Part shown: in pieces, positions 63,142 to 64,000 of the stretch
How the letters are laid out: each line of letters begins with the position of its first letter
How positions within the stretch are numbered: the first letter of the stretch is position 1
Assembly: GCA_964504335.1 (NCBI GenBank)
Contig: CAZDET010000008.1
Coordinates: 1-64,000, forward strand
Direction of reading: 5' to 3'
DNA: 64,000 nucleotides
Source: CAZDET01 sp964504335
GTDB lineage: Bacteria; Bacteroidota; Bacteroidia; Chitinophagales; Saprospiraceae
The notes under the pieces: generated by a model
Database searches by the model: none
What the model saw: the letters and a program-made list of their open reading frames with translations, nothing else
What the model was told of the DNA's origin: nothing
Translations under genes and position numbers: made by a program

Positions 63142-64000
63142 ATGAATAAACGAAAAACTCATCTGATTCTAAGTGTCCTGATGCTGGTCTTTCAGGTAGG
63201 CTGGTCACAGATTAGCATCTCTGGACTGGTGGTTGATGATGCCACCGACGAACCCCTAATCGGTGCTAGTATAGTAGCTGGTGGTTCGAATACCGGAACG
63301 ATAACGGACGTGGATGGCACGTTTCGATTAAGTCTTCCGCCCGGAGTTGATAGTATTACAGTTTCGTACGTAGGATTCACTACCCAAACGATTACCGACT
63401 TGCCCGACGGAGCGGAACTAGTTATTCGCTTGCAGGAGGGTAGTCTGCTGGATGAAGTCGTCGTCGTGGGCTACTCGCAGCAAAAGCGAGCAGACATCAC
63501 AGGTGCCATTTCAGTTGTTGATGTCGAAGATGTGGCAAAATCGAATTATTCGACCGTCATTCAGTCGCTGCAAGGCAAAGTGAGTGGGGTAAATATTGCG
63601 CAGGATGGGGAACCCGGAGGCGGTCGCACCAATATCCGAATTCGGGGTATCACTTCTGTAAATAGTAACGACCCCCTTTTCGTTATCGACGGAGTACCCA
63701 CCAGTTCGGCCAACCTCAACAATCTCAGTAACACAGATATCGAGTCGATTCAAATTTTGAAGGACGCTTCCGCCTCCATCTACGGCAGCCGGGCCGCTGC
63801 GGGGGTTGTAGTGATCACTACGAAAAAAGGCATTGGAGAATCCCTCAACCTGGAGATTGGTACACTTAGCGGCGTTCAGACCCTGGGGCGCCGGATTGAG
63901 TTGTTAAATGCTACCGAATGGGGCGAAGTATACTGGCAAGCCCGGGCCAATGCCGGACTGGCAACCCGTCACCCTGCCTACGGAGAAGGAGAAGTACCCG
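63142..64000 (+). CDS. SusC/RagA-type TonB-dependent receptor (truncated by window end)
   Basis: The frame is open from ATG 63142 to the edge of the window (about 286 residues visible). A signal peptide (LILSVLMLVFQVGWSQ) is followed by a carboxypeptidase-like domain (ISGLVVDDATDEPLIGASIVAGG), the TonB box region EVVVVGYSQQKRADITGAIS, and the SusC plug signature IRGITSVNSNDPLFVIDGVPTSS, with SIYGSRAAAGVVVITTKKG. It takes up oligosaccharides at the outer membrane. A SusD partner and glycoside hydrolases would be expected just outside the window. Confident family; substrate inferred as fructan from the locus. Confidence 0.93.
   Translation, partial: MNKRKTHLILSVLMLVFQVGWSQISISGLVVDDATDEPLIGASIVAGGSNTGTITDVDGTFRLSLPPGVDSITVSYVGFTTQTITDLPDGAELVIRLQEGSLLDEVVVVGYSQQKRADITGAISVVDVEDVAKSNYSTVIQSLQGKVSGVNIAQDGEPGGGRTNIRIRGITSVNSNDPLFVIDGVPTSSANLNNLSNTDIESIQILKDASASIYGSRAAAGVVVITTKKGIGESLNLEIGTLSGVQTLGRRIELLNATEWGEVYWQARANAGLATRHPAYGEGEVP

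Noticed and set aside
1..64000. tRNA, rRNA, CRISPR arrays and prophage genes
   Set aside because: None was recognised on either strand; no regularly spaced repeats or tRNA-like clover-leaf sequences were seen, although short tRNAs could be missed by eye.

Overview
The window looks like chromosome of a member of the Bacteroidota, most likely a Saprospira/Lewinella-type marine or environmental bacterium; the genus is inference. Support comes from a type IX secretion (T9SS) type-B sorting domain with a SprB-like repeat, a SusC/RagA outer-membrane receptor, a one-protein hybrid two-component system (HTCS), many lipoproteins, fused E1 alpha/beta 2-oxoacid dehydrogenase, and repeated matches to the Bacteroidota -7 promoter element TAnnTTTG. 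No rRNA, tRNA or CRISPR was seen.

Layout. 1-1.1 kb: end of a small membrane protein, then an overlapping pair made of a Panacea-domain (DUF4065) protein and a coiled-coil/two-TM protein, a likely toxin-antitoxin unit. 1.2-5.5 kb (minus): peptide-export operon with a lipoprotein, an unknown protein, a HlyD adaptor, a C39-peptidase ABC exporter and a small HTH protein. 5.7-14.5 kb: an unknown helical protein, sbcD, a branched-chain acid catabolism block (enoyl-CoA hydratase, small protein, fused E1 dehydrogenase), a YqhA-like membrane protein, an endonuclease III-like glycosylase, and the rpsF-rpsR-rplI operon. 14.8-18.0 kb: a perfect 31-bp palindrome beside a REP-associated transposase-like gene, then a large T9SS cargo protein.

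18.15-34.87 kb is the most unusual part: ten co-directional, tightly packed genes. Two giant proteins carry C-terminal Hsp70/actin-type ATPase domains, one protein has a tubulin/FtsZ-like GTP-binding loop, one lipoprotein has a von Willebrand A-like domain, several proteins have one transmembrane helix plus coiled coil, and the last is a lipoprotein with a complete trypsin-like triad. Together they look like a cytoskeleton-type NTPase system coupled across the envelope. Related tubulin-like families with vWA and membrane partners have been described in general terms, but this full set is uncharacterised as far as I can tell.

35.0-41.9 kb: an unknown protein, dnaE, a Uma2-type nuclease, a class C beta-lactamase-like hydrolase and a DUF2064 protein. 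42.0-50.9 kb: a complete but unassigned uptake locus with a TonB-dependent receptor, two amidotransferase-fold proteins, a lipoprotein binding protein, two permeases, an ATPase and a radical SAM enzyme. 50.9-57.5 kb: a short-chain dehydrogenase, a highly structured intergenic segment with a promoter-like element, SlyD-like FKBP, three glucosaminidase-type proteins, a DUF4348 lipoprotein and a putative outer-membrane protein. 57.9-64.0 kb: the start of a sugar utilization locus with an HTCS carrying a periplasmic sugar-binding sensor, a sugar porter, a fructokinase-like PfkB kinase and a SusC receptor that runs off the window. This order resembles known fructan loci, so the substrate is probably fructose-containing.
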